A DNA stretch of 44,682 nt from Planctomycetota bacterium (lineage in GTDB: Bacteria; Planctomycetota; Phycisphaerae; UBA1845; Fen-1342): positions 1-44,682 of the forward strand of contig JAHJAR010000322.1 in NCBI GenBank assembly GCA_018814045.1. The letters run 5' to 3'. The position numbers were made by a program, and so were the translations under genes. Positions within the stretch are counted from its first letter, which is position 1. Every line of letters begins with the position of its first letter. The notes beneath the pieces were generated by a model, which ran no database searches, had not been told where the DNA came from, and worked only from the letters and a program-made list of their open reading frames with translations. This document shows, piece after piece, positions 17,762-26,121 of the stretch.

Positions 17762-18409
17762 TCAAGCGATCTGGTCCGGGCGGTCCACGATATGCGCCGC
17801 ACCGGCTGCCTCCAGGTCGCAGCGCGGTCGAAACCCCCAGGTGACCCCGACCGGCAGCACGCCGCTGCGCAGCGCGGCCTCGATGTCGGTGGGCGTGTCG
17901 CCGATCATCCAAACCTCGGCCGGCTGGACGCCCAGCTCGGCACAGATGCGGAGGACATAGTGCGGGTGCGGCTTGCGTAGCTCCTCTTCGAGGTAGCCAT
18001 AGACGGAGTCGAACTCCCCGTCGGGCCAGAAGGTGCGGACCATCCGTAAGACCATATCGTGCGGTTTGTTGGAGAGGATGGCGGTCTTAACGTGGGCGGC
18101 GCGCAAACGTCCGATAAGTTCTGTAACCCCCGGGAATGGCCGCGTATATCGCAGCGGCCGAACCCAGTAGCGCGGACGGGCCAACTCCGCAAGCCTTTTT
18201 ACCAGATGTGGATGCGTCTGTCCGAGCGCGCGCTCGCACAGCTTCGGCACCCCCTCTCCGACCATGTAGCGATACCGATCCATGGGATAGCCCGGCACGC
18301 CCAGCAGTTCCAGGCACTCGTTCAGGGCCTCCGCGATGTCGCGCAGTGAGTCCACCAGTGTGCCGTCGAGATCAAATATGCATGCTTTGGGGGCTATCGG
18401 GCCAATCAT
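17762..18409 (-). CDS. HAD-superfamily hydrolase, phosphoglycolate phosphatase-like
   Basis: A 215-residue cytoplasmic phosphatase of the HAD subfamily with an alpha-helical cap. Motif I is FDLDGTLVDS, with nucleophile Asp13 and acid/base Asp15. Motif II is LSNKP (Ser113), motif III Lys146 (ELRKPHP) and motif IV GDTPTDIEAA (Asp171, Asp175). The cap domain occupies about 20-85. The closest relatives are Gph (2-phosphoglycolate phosphatase) and pyrophosphatase PpaX; the substrate cannot be fixed from sequence alone. The start ATG at 18409 has no clear ribosome binding site. It is divergent from the next plus-strand gene and probably shares a promoter region with it. Confidence 0.88.
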   Translation of the reverse strand: MIGPIAPKACIFDLDGTLVDSLRDIAEALNECLELLGVPGYPMDRYRYMVGEGVPKLCERALGQTHPHLVKRLAELARPRYWVRPLRYTRPFPGVTELIGRLRAAHVKTAILSNKPHDMVLRMVRTFWPDGEFDSVYGYLEEELRKPHPHYVLRICAELGVQPAEVWMIGDTPTDIEAALRSGVLPVGVTWGFRPRCDLEAAGAAHIVDRPDQIA

Positions 18410-18467
18410 CGCGTTTCAGGACCACGCCGGCGGGCTTACCCTACGCAACCGTCTGGACGTAAATCAC

Positions 18468-18473
18468 TATAAT
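18468..18473 (+). promoter_or_regulatory. Candidate -10 box (TATAAT)
   Basis: A perfect TATAAT in the 131-base gap between divergent genes, 68 bases upstream of the ATG at 18541. No matching -35 hexamer at 16-18 bases was found, so this is a partial call. Confidence 0.4.
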
Positions 18474-18540
18474 ACCGATGACCTGTCGGTCGCTCAATCA
18501 AACGGGCCCTCTAACGTGCCCAGCGCAGGGAGCGTTGCTT

Positions 18541-19800
18541 ATGTGTACGCGGATGTTCGTACAGCACCTGATACTGGTCGCGTTTCTCGCCGGTGCCTGC
18601 TTGCCGGCATCAACCCAAGTCGCGGAGGAACGGGAGCCCAACCGCTTCAGCCACATGATCAACATCGAGGCCCTGATCGATAACTACGCGCGCCTCCTAG
18701 CACGCAAGTACGATCTGACCGAGGAGCAGGATGCCTTCACACAGGAGTTGCTGCATAAGAAAACACAGGCGTTCCTCGAAAACCGCGAAGACGAACTGCG
18801 CGGCCTGATCGACCGCCTCTTCGATGTGCGTACGGGCGGCGACATAACCCAGGAAGAGATCATCGAATGGGGCAAACGCGTGTTGCCCATCTACCAGGAA
18901 GCCAGAGTCTTCATTATCGACGGAAACCAGGAATGGCGGCAGATCCTCAACGAAGAGCAGCGCCTGATCCACGATGAAGACATCAAGCTTATGCACGAGA
19001 GCTTCCAGACCACCGATGAGCAGCTCGAGCGCATCGTCACCGGACAGATGACGATCGAGGAGTTCCGCAACCCGCCGCGCCGGGCTCCGCGGAGGCCACA
19101 GCGCGCCGAGCGCACGGTCACTCCCGAGCCAACGAGCATCGAGCCGCCCGCCGCGGCCGCAGGGGAGCCGCAACTACCGGACCAGACGCCACCCCTACCC
19201 GCCGAACCGCGTCCCGACAGCCGCCGGAGACCTCCCGTGGTCGAGATGGGCGAATCCAAGGCAGCCGAACCCGGGAGCTCGCGCAGCACGGAACGGCACC
19301 CAAAGACCTCGCCGCGGCCGACTCCCAGGTCGGCGGACAAGGCCAGTTCCCGCCAGCCGACCGCGCCGCGCGGGTCATCCACACCGGCCGGTACCGGCTT
19401 CGAGAGCAAATGGGACGCCTATGTCGCAGATTTCATCAAAAAGTACCAGTTGAACGAAGAGCAGACCCCCAAGGCGCAGGCCATCCTCAAGGGCTGCAAG
19501 GAGCAGGGCCAGCACTACATGCGCGCCCACCAGGCGGAAATAGACAAACTGGATGAACAGAACGAGAAGCTGAAGCTCTCCAAGGCCAAGGACAAGTCCA
19601 AGCAGATGGCAGACCTGACAGAGCGGCGCAAAAAGCTCATGGAACCGATCGAACTGATCTTCGAAAAGCAACTGAAGCCCCGGCTGGATAAGCTACCCAC
19701 CCGGGCGCAGCGCCGTGCCGCGGAGGCCGCCAAGAAGAGCGGTCCGGGCAAGCCCACCCCGCGCAAGACACGGGGTGACGATGGCGACGATGATGAGTAG
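18541..19800 (+). CDS. Secreted helical protein with two LTxxQ-like modules, unknown function
   Basis: A 419-residue exported protein. ATG at 18541 with AGGGAG 8 nt upstream; the signal is MCTRMFVQHLILVAFLAGAC, where Cys20 could be a lipidation site although the lipobox (LAGAC) is not canonical. The N-terminal module contains YARLLARKYDLTEEQDAF and the C-terminal module YVADFIKKYQLNEEQTPKAQ. These are similar to each other and resemble the LTxxQ pattern of Spy/CpxP-type periplasmic chaperones. Between them is a 130-residue Pro/Arg/Ser-rich linker. The C-terminus is highly charged, with a coiled-coil stretch (DKLDEQNEKLKLSKAKDKSK) and an acidic tail GDDGDDDE. A periplasmic binding or chaperone role is inferred only from the motif. 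Confidence 0.75.
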   Translation: MCTRMFVQHLILVAFLAGACLPASTQVAEEREPNRFSHMINIEALIDNYARLLARKYDLTEEQDAFTQELLHKKTQAFLENREDELRGLIDRLFDVRTGGDITQEEIIEWGKRVLPIYQEARVFIIDGNQEWRQILNEEQRLIHDEDIKLMHESFQTTDEQLERIVTGQMTIEEFRNPPRRAPRRPQRAERTVTPEPTSIEPPAAAAGEPQLPDQTPPLPAEPRPDSRRRPPVVEMGESKAAEPGSSRSTERHPKTSPRPTPRSADKASSRQPTAPRGSSTPAGTGFESKWDAYVADFIKKYQLNEEQTPKAQAILKGCKEQGQHYMRAHQAEIDKLDEQNEKLKLSKAKDKSKQMADLTERRKKLMEPIELIFEKQLKPRLDKLPTRAQRRAAEAAKKSGPGKPTPRKTRGDDGDDDE

Positions 19801-19806
19801 CGGTGG

Positions 19807-19834
19807 TTCGCACGGCCGGCCCGGCCCGTGCGAA
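19807..19834 (+). terminator. Strong hairpin just after the LTxxQ-like gene
   Basis: Perfect 9-base arms TTCGCACGG and CCGTGCGAA enclose a 10-base GC-only loop, starting 7 bases after the stop codon. There is no T-run, so it may stabilise the mRNA end rather than terminate. Confidence 0.45.
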
Positions 19835-19969
19835 GGTGCCGCCCAGGAGGGCCTTAATCCGAGCGGCTGGCCCTCCGATGGAATGGAGTGGTTTATCGGC
19901 TTGGGCGGCCGACGCGTGCGGCCCAGCCCGCGGCGGTGGACCAGGCACGCAAACTCAAAGGAGAGCTGC

Positions 19970-20212
19970 ATGCGAGGCTTGCTCAATCGCAGCCGATTCT
20001 GGTTGTTCACGATGATGGCTGGGGGCAGCCTGTTCGTGCTCGAGGGCTGCGACCCCAACGTGCGGGACACCATCCTCGCCGGCGTGGAATCGTCCGCGAC
20101 ACTGCTGTTCACCACGTTTGTCCAGGCGTTCTTCGAGTCGCTCACGGCTGACGAGGGTACGCTCAGCACCGTGAAGGCCGTCATCGAGCACGTGCCGCAG
20201 TATTTCGCCTGA
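19970..20212 (+). CDS. Small lipoprotein, unknown function
   Basis: An 80-residue protein. ATG at 19970 with AAAGGAG 6 nt upstream. The N-terminus MRGLLNRSRFWLFTM is followed by a hydrophobic core and VLEGC, a plausible lipobox with Cys27 as the modified residue. The mature part, DPNVRDTILAGVESSATLLF and on, is a short mostly helical chain ending QYFA. Short lipoproteins with this layout (CDPNVRDT-like after the cysteine) recur in planctomycetes; the function is unknown. It follows the previous plus-strand gene by 169 bases with a hairpin between, so co-transcription is uncertain. Confidence 0.72.
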   Translation: MRGLLNRSRFWLFTMMAGGSLFVLEGCDPNVRDTILAGVESSATLLFTTFVQAFFESLTADEGTLSTVKAVIEHVPQYFA

Positions 20213-20422
20213 GCTTTGCCACACGGGGCGCCTCTTTGATCTGCCGGCCCGCGGCAGCCGGGTGGCACCCCCTCGCGGAGCTTCCCGTTACGACTCCCGA
20301 TGCCGGTCGACAGTGTCGAGCGCGGCGGACCTGCCTTCTCTTGCCGCGCCCGCAGAACGTGGCCCCACACACATGAGCACGATCCCCCACTATTGCCGAG
20401 CGGCCGTGCCCGCGCACGCAAA

Positions 20423-20447
20423 CGCCGGCCCCCGTGGGGGACCGGCG
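20423..20447 (-). terminator. Intrinsic terminator-like hairpin of the PEP-CTERM gene
   Basis: Read on the minus strand, an 11-bp GC-rich stem (CGCCGGTCCCC with GGGGGCCGGCG) with the loop CAC is followed by TTTG. It lies 43 bases after the stop codon of the 20491-21060 gene. Confidence 0.6.
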
Positions 20448-20490
20448 AATCAGACAACGACTGAGGAGTATGTGTCGGGCCGTTTGCGAA

Positions 20491-21060
20491 TCAGCGTCGC
20501 CGCAGGGCAACCAGGCCCACCAGCAGCAGCGCTGCCGTCCCCGGTTCCGGCACCATATTCTGTTCGATCAGCGCAACCGCGGCCAAATCGAGCTCGTCCG
20601 TGTCCACCGCCGACAGGACGGCCGTCTTTTTCACTTTATAGTGTGTAGTGGGCCGGTCGAATCCAACCACGCCAATATGCGGCAATGCACCGCTGCCTTG
20701 CATGACAGCGCCGTAGGCGCCGATTACCCCGGGCGTTACCAAGTCCTCGACGACTTCGTTGAAGTCGATCATCCCGGAACCGCTCAGGCCGCCCAGGATG
20801 CTTACCAGACTCCGATCAATGGCCTCAGTACTTCGGACCTCGAAGGTAATAATCAGATTGCCCGCCCGGAGCGGGTTGACCGGGTCGCCGACAAGCGCGT
20901 CCGGAAACATAAAGTCGATGTTGCCCCCACTCGTGTAATAGCTGGCACCGTCGGCCAGCGAGCCGGCGATGACAACGTCGGAGAAGACCAGCCCGGCCTG
21001 GGCGCTGCACGCCAATGCACCAATAACCACAAGAATCAGAGTTCGTCGCACAGAGTTCAT
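20491..21060 (-). CDS. PEP-CTERM sorted exported protein
   Basis: A 189-residue secreted protein. The signal is MNSVRRTLILVVIGALACSA, ending QAG; ATG at 21060 with GGAG 8 nt upstream. The C-terminus is the PEP-CTERM signal: VPEPG, the hydrophobic helix TAALLLVGLVAL, then RRR. In known systems this is cut by an exosortase, leaving the protein at the cell surface or in the exopolysaccharide. The body is beta-rich (GLVFSDVVIAGSLADGASYY, NLIITFEVRSTEAI) with no recognised catalytic motif. No exosortase gene is in the window. It should share the export route of other PEP-CTERM proteins elsewhere in the genome. Confidence 0.85.
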   Translation of the reverse strand: MNSVRRTLILVVIGALACSAQAGLVFSDVVIAGSLADGASYYTSGGNIDFMFPDALVGDPVNPLRAGNLIITFEVRSTEAIDRSLVSILGGLSGSGMIDFNEVVEDLVTPGVIGAYGAVMQGSGALPHIGVVGFDRPTTHYKVKKTAVLSAVDTDELDLAAVALIEQNMVPEPGTAALLLVGLVALRRR

Positions 21061-21584
21061 TTCTAACGCTCCGGGCGAGTACACACCGTCCTCGTGAAGC
21101 GGCGGTATCTCAGTCGCTACTAGAGTATGTCGGTCGAAACTTCGGACATGAGCAGCCACGCCACAGAACCTCTATGGCCGCTCACTACTTATATGCCCGG
21201 CCAGATCACGCAGTCAAATCACCTGTTGGGAATGATCAGAAAGTGAGTTGACGACACCGCTTCCGGACCTGCCTCGCCCTAGGAAAACCACTTGCGCTGC
21301 CCGGCGCCAAGCCTCAATCGGCGAGCGCAGAAGCTGCGCGTGACCGACCAAGCAGGTCCGATTGGCGACCCTGCGGGAAGGCTAGCGATGCGTCGAGACG
21401 TTGCCGACGCAACTGCGACCGATCTGTCCGAATCCGGGTCGCCTGGGCAGCACCACGCCGGCGCCGGTAGCATGTGCGCTCCCTGAGTCGCGCCTGTCCG
21501 CGGCTCGGGGTTGAGGAGAATCTGGCTCTACCACCACCGCGGGTGTTAGTCTGGGAGCATGGCAACAGCAGGAGCCTGACCACG
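21061..21584. other. Divergent intergenic region
   Basis: About 520 bases between the PEP-CTERM gene (minus) and the GGQ-protein gene (plus). No gene recognised; frames here are short and without ribosome binding sites. An interrupted inverted repeat, ATGTC...GACAT around CGAA/TTCG, lies at about 21127-21149 upstream of the PEP-CTERM gene and could be an operator. Confidence 0.4.
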
Positions 21585-22136
21585 ATGAACGCATGCCGAT
21601 CTGCGGACAGTCCCATCCCGCCGCCGAACCAGGCGCTGCGCGAGCGTGTCGGTTACGCTGACCCGGCCCTGCTCAGCGAGTGCGCCGTACACACATATCG
21701 CGCCAGCGGCCCGGGCGGACAGAAGCGCAACAAGACGTCATCCGCGGTTCGCTTGCATCATCACCCCAGCGGCCTGATCGCCAAGGCCACAGAGAGCCGC
21801 TCGCAGCACGAGAACAAGGCCCGCGCCCTCCGCCGGCTGCGCGAGATGCTCGCGATCAGCGTGCGTCTGCCACCGCCCGACGAGATCGCCTGGCCCAACG
21901 GCGTACAGATTGTCGGCCACAGACTCGCGGTAGGCCCCAAGAACCCGGCGATCAATCTCGTGATCGGGCTGGTACTCGATGTCTTTGCCAGCCATGGCGG
22001 CCGATTGGCCGAGACCGCGAAGCAACTGGGAGTCACGTCCTCCAGCCTCCAGCGCTTCCTGCTGGAGCACACCAAGGCCTGGGCCGAAGTCAACCGCCTG
22101 CGCGAAGCAGCCGGCCTACCGCCGCTACGGTCATGA
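21585..22136 (+). CDS. Release-factor-like peptidyl-tRNA hydrolase (GGQ domain) with a C-terminal helical extension
   Basis: A 183-residue protein. ATG at 21585 with AGGAG 10 nt upstream. The GGQ catalytic motif is at residues 44-46 in SGPGGQKRNKTSSAVRLHHH, the signature of class I release factors and of the rescue hydrolases ArfB and PrfH. The codon-recognition domains of RF1/RF2 are absent, so it should hydrolyse peptidyl-tRNA without stop-codon reading. The basic ArfB tail is also absent. Instead, residues about 138-183 (GGRLAETAKQLGVTSSSLQR) look like a helix-turn-helix-like unit, ending AAGLPPLRS. Planctomycetes commonly carry such proteins, but their exact ribosome target is not known to me. 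It lies 77 bases before the antiporter gene on the same strand. Confidence 0.85.
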   Translation: MNACRSADSPIPPPNQALRERVGYADPALLSECAVHTYRASGPGGQKRNKTSSAVRLHHHPSGLIAKATESRSQHENKARALRRLREMLAISVRLPPPDEIAWPNGVQIVGHRLAVGPKNPAINLVIGLVLDVFASHGGRLAETAKQLGVTSSSLQRFLLEHTKAWAEVNRLREAAGLPPLRS

Positions 22137-22213
22137 TCGCCGGCGACAGACCACATAATGCCCGCGAACCCCGCGTTGACGTCCCTGTGCGCTGCCGGTA
22201 CGGTGAGAGTGAC

Positions 22214-24079
22214 ATGTGGCCGACACCTCAGCGTCAGCAGCGAGCCTTACTCCCCAGCCTGGGGTCTCGGCGTCTCGCATGGATCGTCCTACCGCTCGCC
22301 ATTGTTCTCGCCTGGACGGCGCTGGACGGGGCCTGGGCCCAGGACGTCACCAGCGCCCCCACCGCCCCCGAGACCCAGCCAAGCGCCAGCGGCCCGACGC
22401 AGAAGACGCCCGCCGAACTCTGGGGGGCCTGGGTCCTGATTCCGCCCGTTGTCACTATTGTGCTGGCGATCGCCCTGCGGCAGGTGATTCCCGCCCTGGC
22501 AATCGGCGTTCTGGTCGCTGCCTTCATGCTGGTGCCCTGCCTGTCCGTTGAAGAGGCCTACGGCGGGGGGATAACCAGCGGCGTGCGCCTGGCGATGGAG
22601 ACGTATCTGGTCGCGGCCGTCGCCGACCCGGATCACATCAAGATCATCCTGTTCACGTTTCTGATCGGCGGCATGGTCGGGATCGTCGCGGCCAATGGCG
22701 GCACGCGGGCGATCGTGGACTGGATCATCCGCTGGGCCTCGAACCGGCCCCGCGGCCAGTTGGCCATCTGGCTGGCTGGTCTGGTGGTCTTCTTCGACGA
22801 CTACGCCAACGCCATGATCGTCGGCCCCGCGATGCGCCCCGTATGCGACCGGCTGCGCATCAGCCGCGCGAAGCTGGCCTACCTGGTGGACTCGACCGCG
22901 GCCCCGGTGGCTTCGATCGCGCTCATTGGCACATGGGTGGGCGCTGAGGTGGGGTTCATCGCCAAAGGCTTGGAAGGGATCGCCGCCGATCCGCCCACCT
23001 TTCTCGAGGGTATCGACCTCGAGAGCGGCGGGTACGCGTACACGCTGTTTATAAAGAGCATCCCCTACCGCTTGTACCCGATTCTGGCACTCGTCATGGT
23101 TGCCCTGATCGGTTGGCTCAACCGCGATTTCGGCCCCATGAAGAAGGCCGAACGCGACCTCCCTGTGCCCAATGACGCCGCCGAGACGGAACAACCGGTC
23201 GTGGGCGAGCGCGGCGGACGGGCTTGGTACGCATCGTTGCCGGTGCTCGTGCTAATCGCCGTGACGGTGGGGTTGCTGTTCGTGACCGGCTGGCCGGCAG
23301 CCGGGCTGGATTCGGTCGAGATCAAGCCGGACACGCCCCGGGTGATCGGTCTCCTGGCGTACATCCTCAATCGGTGCGACACGTACAACTCCATCCTCTA
23401 CGGCGCCCTGGCGGGGGCCGTGTTGGCAGCAATGATCTCCATCACGCTGGGCGTACTGTCGGTCGGCAAGACCGTCGATGCCGCCACCAACTCCATGGCC
23501 CGCATGTTCCCGACCATGATTGTGCTCGTGCTGGCCTGGGCGCTCTCGGCGGCGATGGAGGCCCTGCAACTGGGTGAGGTCGCCCGGCAACTGCTGCAAG
23601 GGGCGGAGTTCGACGTGACCTGGCTGCCGCTGCTGATCTTCATCAGCGCTTGCGTGGTGTCCTTCGCAACCGGAACATCCTGGGGCACCATGGGCATACT
23701 CTGCCCGGCGGCGGTAACGGTCTCGGCCGGCCTGCTCGCCGATGTACCCACAGAGCAAGCCCTGCCGCTGTTCTACGCCTCGGTCGGCAGCGTGCTGGCG
23801 GGGGCGGTCTTCGGCGATCACTGCTCACCCATCAGCGACACGACCGTCTTGTCATCACTGGCCAGCGGCTGCTCGCTTGAATCTCACGTCTGGACCCAGA
23901 TGCCGTATGCACTCGTCGTCGCGGTGGTTTCAATGCTCAGCGGCGAAGTCTTCTGCCGCTATCTGAACCTCTCACCCTGGATCGGCATCGGTATCGGTAC
24001 CGTAGCGCTGCTGTTGATTGTCCTGGTGGTCGGCCGCAAACCCCGGCCCGCTCCAGTTCCTGCCCACAACCACTCCTGA
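22214..24079 (+). CDS. Na+/H+ antiporter, NhaC superfamily
   Basis: A 621-residue inner-membrane transporter that likely exchanges protons for sodium. ATG at 22214 (GAG about 7 nt upstream). The first 40 residues contain a hydrophobic segment ending DGAWAQDV, like a signal sequence, followed by a Pro/Thr/Ser-rich stretch before the first core helix, IPPVVTIVLAIALRQVIPAL. Family hallmarks are FFDDYANAMIVG with Asp195 and Asp196, RPVCDRLRISRAKLAYLVDS, TAAPVASIALIGTWVGAEVG, and the C-terminal ATGTSWGTMGI and GAVFGDHCSPISDTT. About 11-12 membrane segments are expected. The N-terminal export-like extension is unusual relative to short NhaC proteins. Some relatives carry amino acids, so the substrate is inferred. 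Confidence 0.88.
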   Translation: MWPTPQRQQRALLPSLGSRRLAWIVLPLAIVLAWTALDGAWAQDVTSAPTAPETQPSASGPTQKTPAELWGAWVLIPPVVTIVLAIALRQVIPALAIGVLVAAFMLVPCLSVEEAYGGGITSGVRLAMETYLVAAVADPDHIKIILFTFLIGGMVGIVAANGGTRAIVDWIIRWASNRPRGQLAIWLAGLVVFFDDYANAMIVGPAMRPVCDRLRISRAKLAYLVDSTAAPVASIALIGTWVGAEVGFIAKGLEGIAADPPTFLEGIDLESGGYAYTLFIKSIPYRLYPILALVMVALIGWLNRDFGPMKKAERDLPVPNDAAETEQPVVGERGGRAWYASLPVLVLIAVTVGLLFVTGWPAAGLDSVEIKPDTPRVIGLLAYILNRCDTYNSILYGALAGAVLAAMISITLGVLSVGKTVDAATNSMARMFPTMIVLVLAWALSAAMEALQLGEVARQLLQGAEFDVTWLPLLIFISACVVSFATGTSWGTMGILCPAAVTVSAGLLADVPTEQALPLFYASVGSVLAGAVFGDHCSPISDTTVLSSLASGCSLESHVWTQMPYALVVAVVSMLSGEVFCRYLNLSPWIGIGIGTVALLLIVLVVGRKPRPAPVPAHNHS

Positions 24080-24107
24080 GCGCCGCGAAGCGCGGGAGGA
24101 AACAAAC

Positions 24108-26045
24108 ATGCAACGATGGCCAAGGTTCACCTTATGCAGTCTGCTGATCGGAATCTGCTGCGCGACGGCTCAGGCGCAGCCGCGCGAACGGGATGTGTGG
24201 CGGGCATACGTCGTGGGCGACCTGCGCTACGGCCACGAACACACCACGGTCGCAAGGCTGCCGGACGGCAACTTCCGCCACGTGGTGGATGTGCGGCTCC
24301 TGCTCGACCTCTTCGGCGCCCAGAAGCAGGAGCACACGCTGCACGCCGAGTACGTCGCAACGCCGACCTATGAGCCGGTTTCGTTCCAGCGCAGTGGGCA
24401 GATGCCCTCCGGGCCGGTGCGGGCCAGCGGCAGCGTCAAGGACGGCAAGCTGACGGTCAGCGCCTTGCGGGCGGGTATTGAGGAAACCGGCACGCTCGAC
24501 CTGCCGCCGGGGGCGATGTTCGCCGTTTGCCTCGACGACTGGATCAACGACCAGCCCCGCGAGCCCGTGTCACGAACAGTGAAGCTGATCGGTGAGGAAA
24601 CGCGCTCTATCCAACCGGGAACGGTGGCCTTCGAGCGCCAGGAGGGGAAGTACTACCGCTGGACCTGCGACCTGGGCATGGATGGCGGCCGGGGCACCCT
24701 GTTCTACGACAAGGACGGCATCCTGTACGAGAGCAGCCTGGCGATACCCAAGCTGCACGTGCGACGTTGCACCGCGGCTGAAGCTCAGGACATCCAGCAT
24801 CGCAAACTCGTCGACCGCGACGTGCTCATGTTCCCGATCAAGAAGGACGTGGCCCGACCGGACCGCCTCAGCGAGTTGACCGTCAAGCTGAGCTGGAAGG
24901 ACATCCCCTTCGACCAGTTCGCGCTGGAGGACGACCGCCAGCGTCTCGTCAGCAAGTCGGAGCAAGAGAGGAGTCGCGAGGCCGTCGTAAGGATCACTAC
25001 ACCCGCGCCGCTCCCAACTGAGATGAAGTACCCGTTCGAAGGGCCACAGTTCGCACCCTACCTGGCCGAGACGCGCTTCATCAAGCCCAACGATAAGAAG
25101 ATTGTGGCGACGGCTCGGGAGATCGTCGCGGGCAAGGAGACGGCGCTGGAAGCCGTCCGAGCCCTCAGCGAATGGGTGTCGAAATACATCGAGCCCTCGT
25201 TGATCGCGGAGACGCTCTCAGGCCCCGACGTACTCGCGTGCAAGAAAGGCAAGTGCAGCGAGTATGCGACCCTCTTTGGCTCGCTGACCCGGTCGGTGGG
25301 CATCCCCACGCGGATTGTCCTCGGTGAGCGCATGGTGACCGGCAACTGGGCCGGGCATATGTGGAACGAGGCTTACGTTGGCCGTTGGATCACGGTGGAT
25401 GCCAGTGCCAACGAGGTCGGCCAGTCGTTCGCCCTGCTCAAGTTTATTCACAGCGACACCGTCATGGGCACGCAGGCGCTGCGCTGGGGGCTGACCGAGA
25501 GCCTCGATATCACCGTCACGGACTTTCAGGCCCGCCCGTCCAGATTGGCAGACCAGTACCAGACCGGCGTCAAAGGCAGCGCGTACACCAACGTCGACTT
25601 TGCCTGCCGGCTGACCGCGCCACGGAAGAGTTGGAAGATCGAGGAAAAGCCCGCTGGAGCCACGCTCACCGTCCGATTCCGTGTGCCCGAGGAAGACGAC
25701 GTGCTCATTCACTTCGTCGCGTTTGGCTTCCCGCCGGGCGCCGCCCCTAAAATGGTCGTCGATGCGCGCGTGAACATGTTCAAGTCCAGCTACGAGGACT
25801 TCACCGTAATCCGGAACGAGGCTTGCGCGGTCGGCAGCGCCCCGGGGCACACCCTCGTGTTTCGCCGCACCGCCGGCGAAGGTGAACAAGCTGCGCGGCA
25901 GCGCATCATGACTACCGAGTACATCTGGGTGCACGGCGGGACGGGGTACCTGCTGAACCTGATCGCCGAGGAAGCGGCGCACCAGAAGCACCTGGCGGAT
26001 TTCGAGAAACTGCTGGCCAGCTTCGAGTACCTGGAAGAGCCGTAA
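24108..26045 (+). CDS. Secreted transglutaminase-like superfamily protein
   Basis: A 645-residue exported protein. ATG at 24108 with GGGAGGA 7 nt upstream; the signal is MQRWPRFTLCSLLIGICCAT, ending AQAQ. Residues 20-330 form a beta-rich region (VVGDLRYGHEHTTVARLPDG, GTLFYDKDGILYES). The transglutaminase-like domain holds an apparent Cys-His-Asp triad: Cys383 (KKGKCSEYATLFGSL), His417 (WAGHMWNEAYV) and Asp431 (WITVDAS). Such bacterial domains are usually cysteine proteases or amidases rather than crosslinkers. The C-terminal 150 residues are a separate domain. It starts 28 bases after the antiporter stop, so the two genes are probably one transcript. Confidence 0.86.
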   Translation: MQRWPRFTLCSLLIGICCATAQAQPRERDVWRAYVVGDLRYGHEHTTVARLPDGNFRHVVDVRLLLDLFGAQKQEHTLHAEYVATPTYEPVSFQRSGQMPSGPVRASGSVKDGKLTVSALRAGIEETGTLDLPPGAMFAVCLDDWINDQPREPVSRTVKLIGEETRSIQPGTVAFERQEGKYYRWTCDLGMDGGRGTLFYDKDGILYESSLAIPKLHVRRCTAAEAQDIQHRKLVDRDVLMFPIKKDVARPDRLSELTVKLSWKDIPFDQFALEDDRQRLVSKSEQERSREAVVRITTPAPLPTEMKYPFEGPQFAPYLAETRFIKPNDKKIVATAREIVAGKETALEAVRALSEWVSKYIEPSLIAETLSGPDVLACKKGKCSEYATLFGSLTRSVGIPTRIVLGERMVTGNWAGHMWNEAYVGRWITVDASANEVGQSFALLKFIHSDTVMGTQALRWGLTESLDITVTDFQARPSRLADQYQTGVKGSAYTNVDFACRLTAPRKSWKIEEKPAGATLTVRFRVPEEDDVLIHFVAFGFPPGAAPKMVVDARVNMFKSSYEDFTVIRNEACAVGSAPGHTLVFRRTAGEGEQAARQRIMTTEYIWVHGGTGYLLNLIAEEAAHQKHLADFEKLLASFEYLEEP

Positions 26046-26049
26046 GCCG

Positions 26050-26078
26050 GGCCATCACGGTTCGACGCCGTTGTGGCC
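26050..26078. terminator. Bidirectional terminator-like hairpin between convergent genes
   Basis: GGCCATCACGG and CCGTTGTGGCC pair over 11 positions with one mismatch and one wobble, around the loop TTCGACG. It sits in the 76-base gap between the transglutaminase gene and the DAHP synthase gene, which converge. There is no T-run. Confidence 0.5.
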
Positions 26079-26121
26079 AACGACTTCCATCCGCCCGTCG
26101 CGTCAGGCCAGCGCGTCCCGG

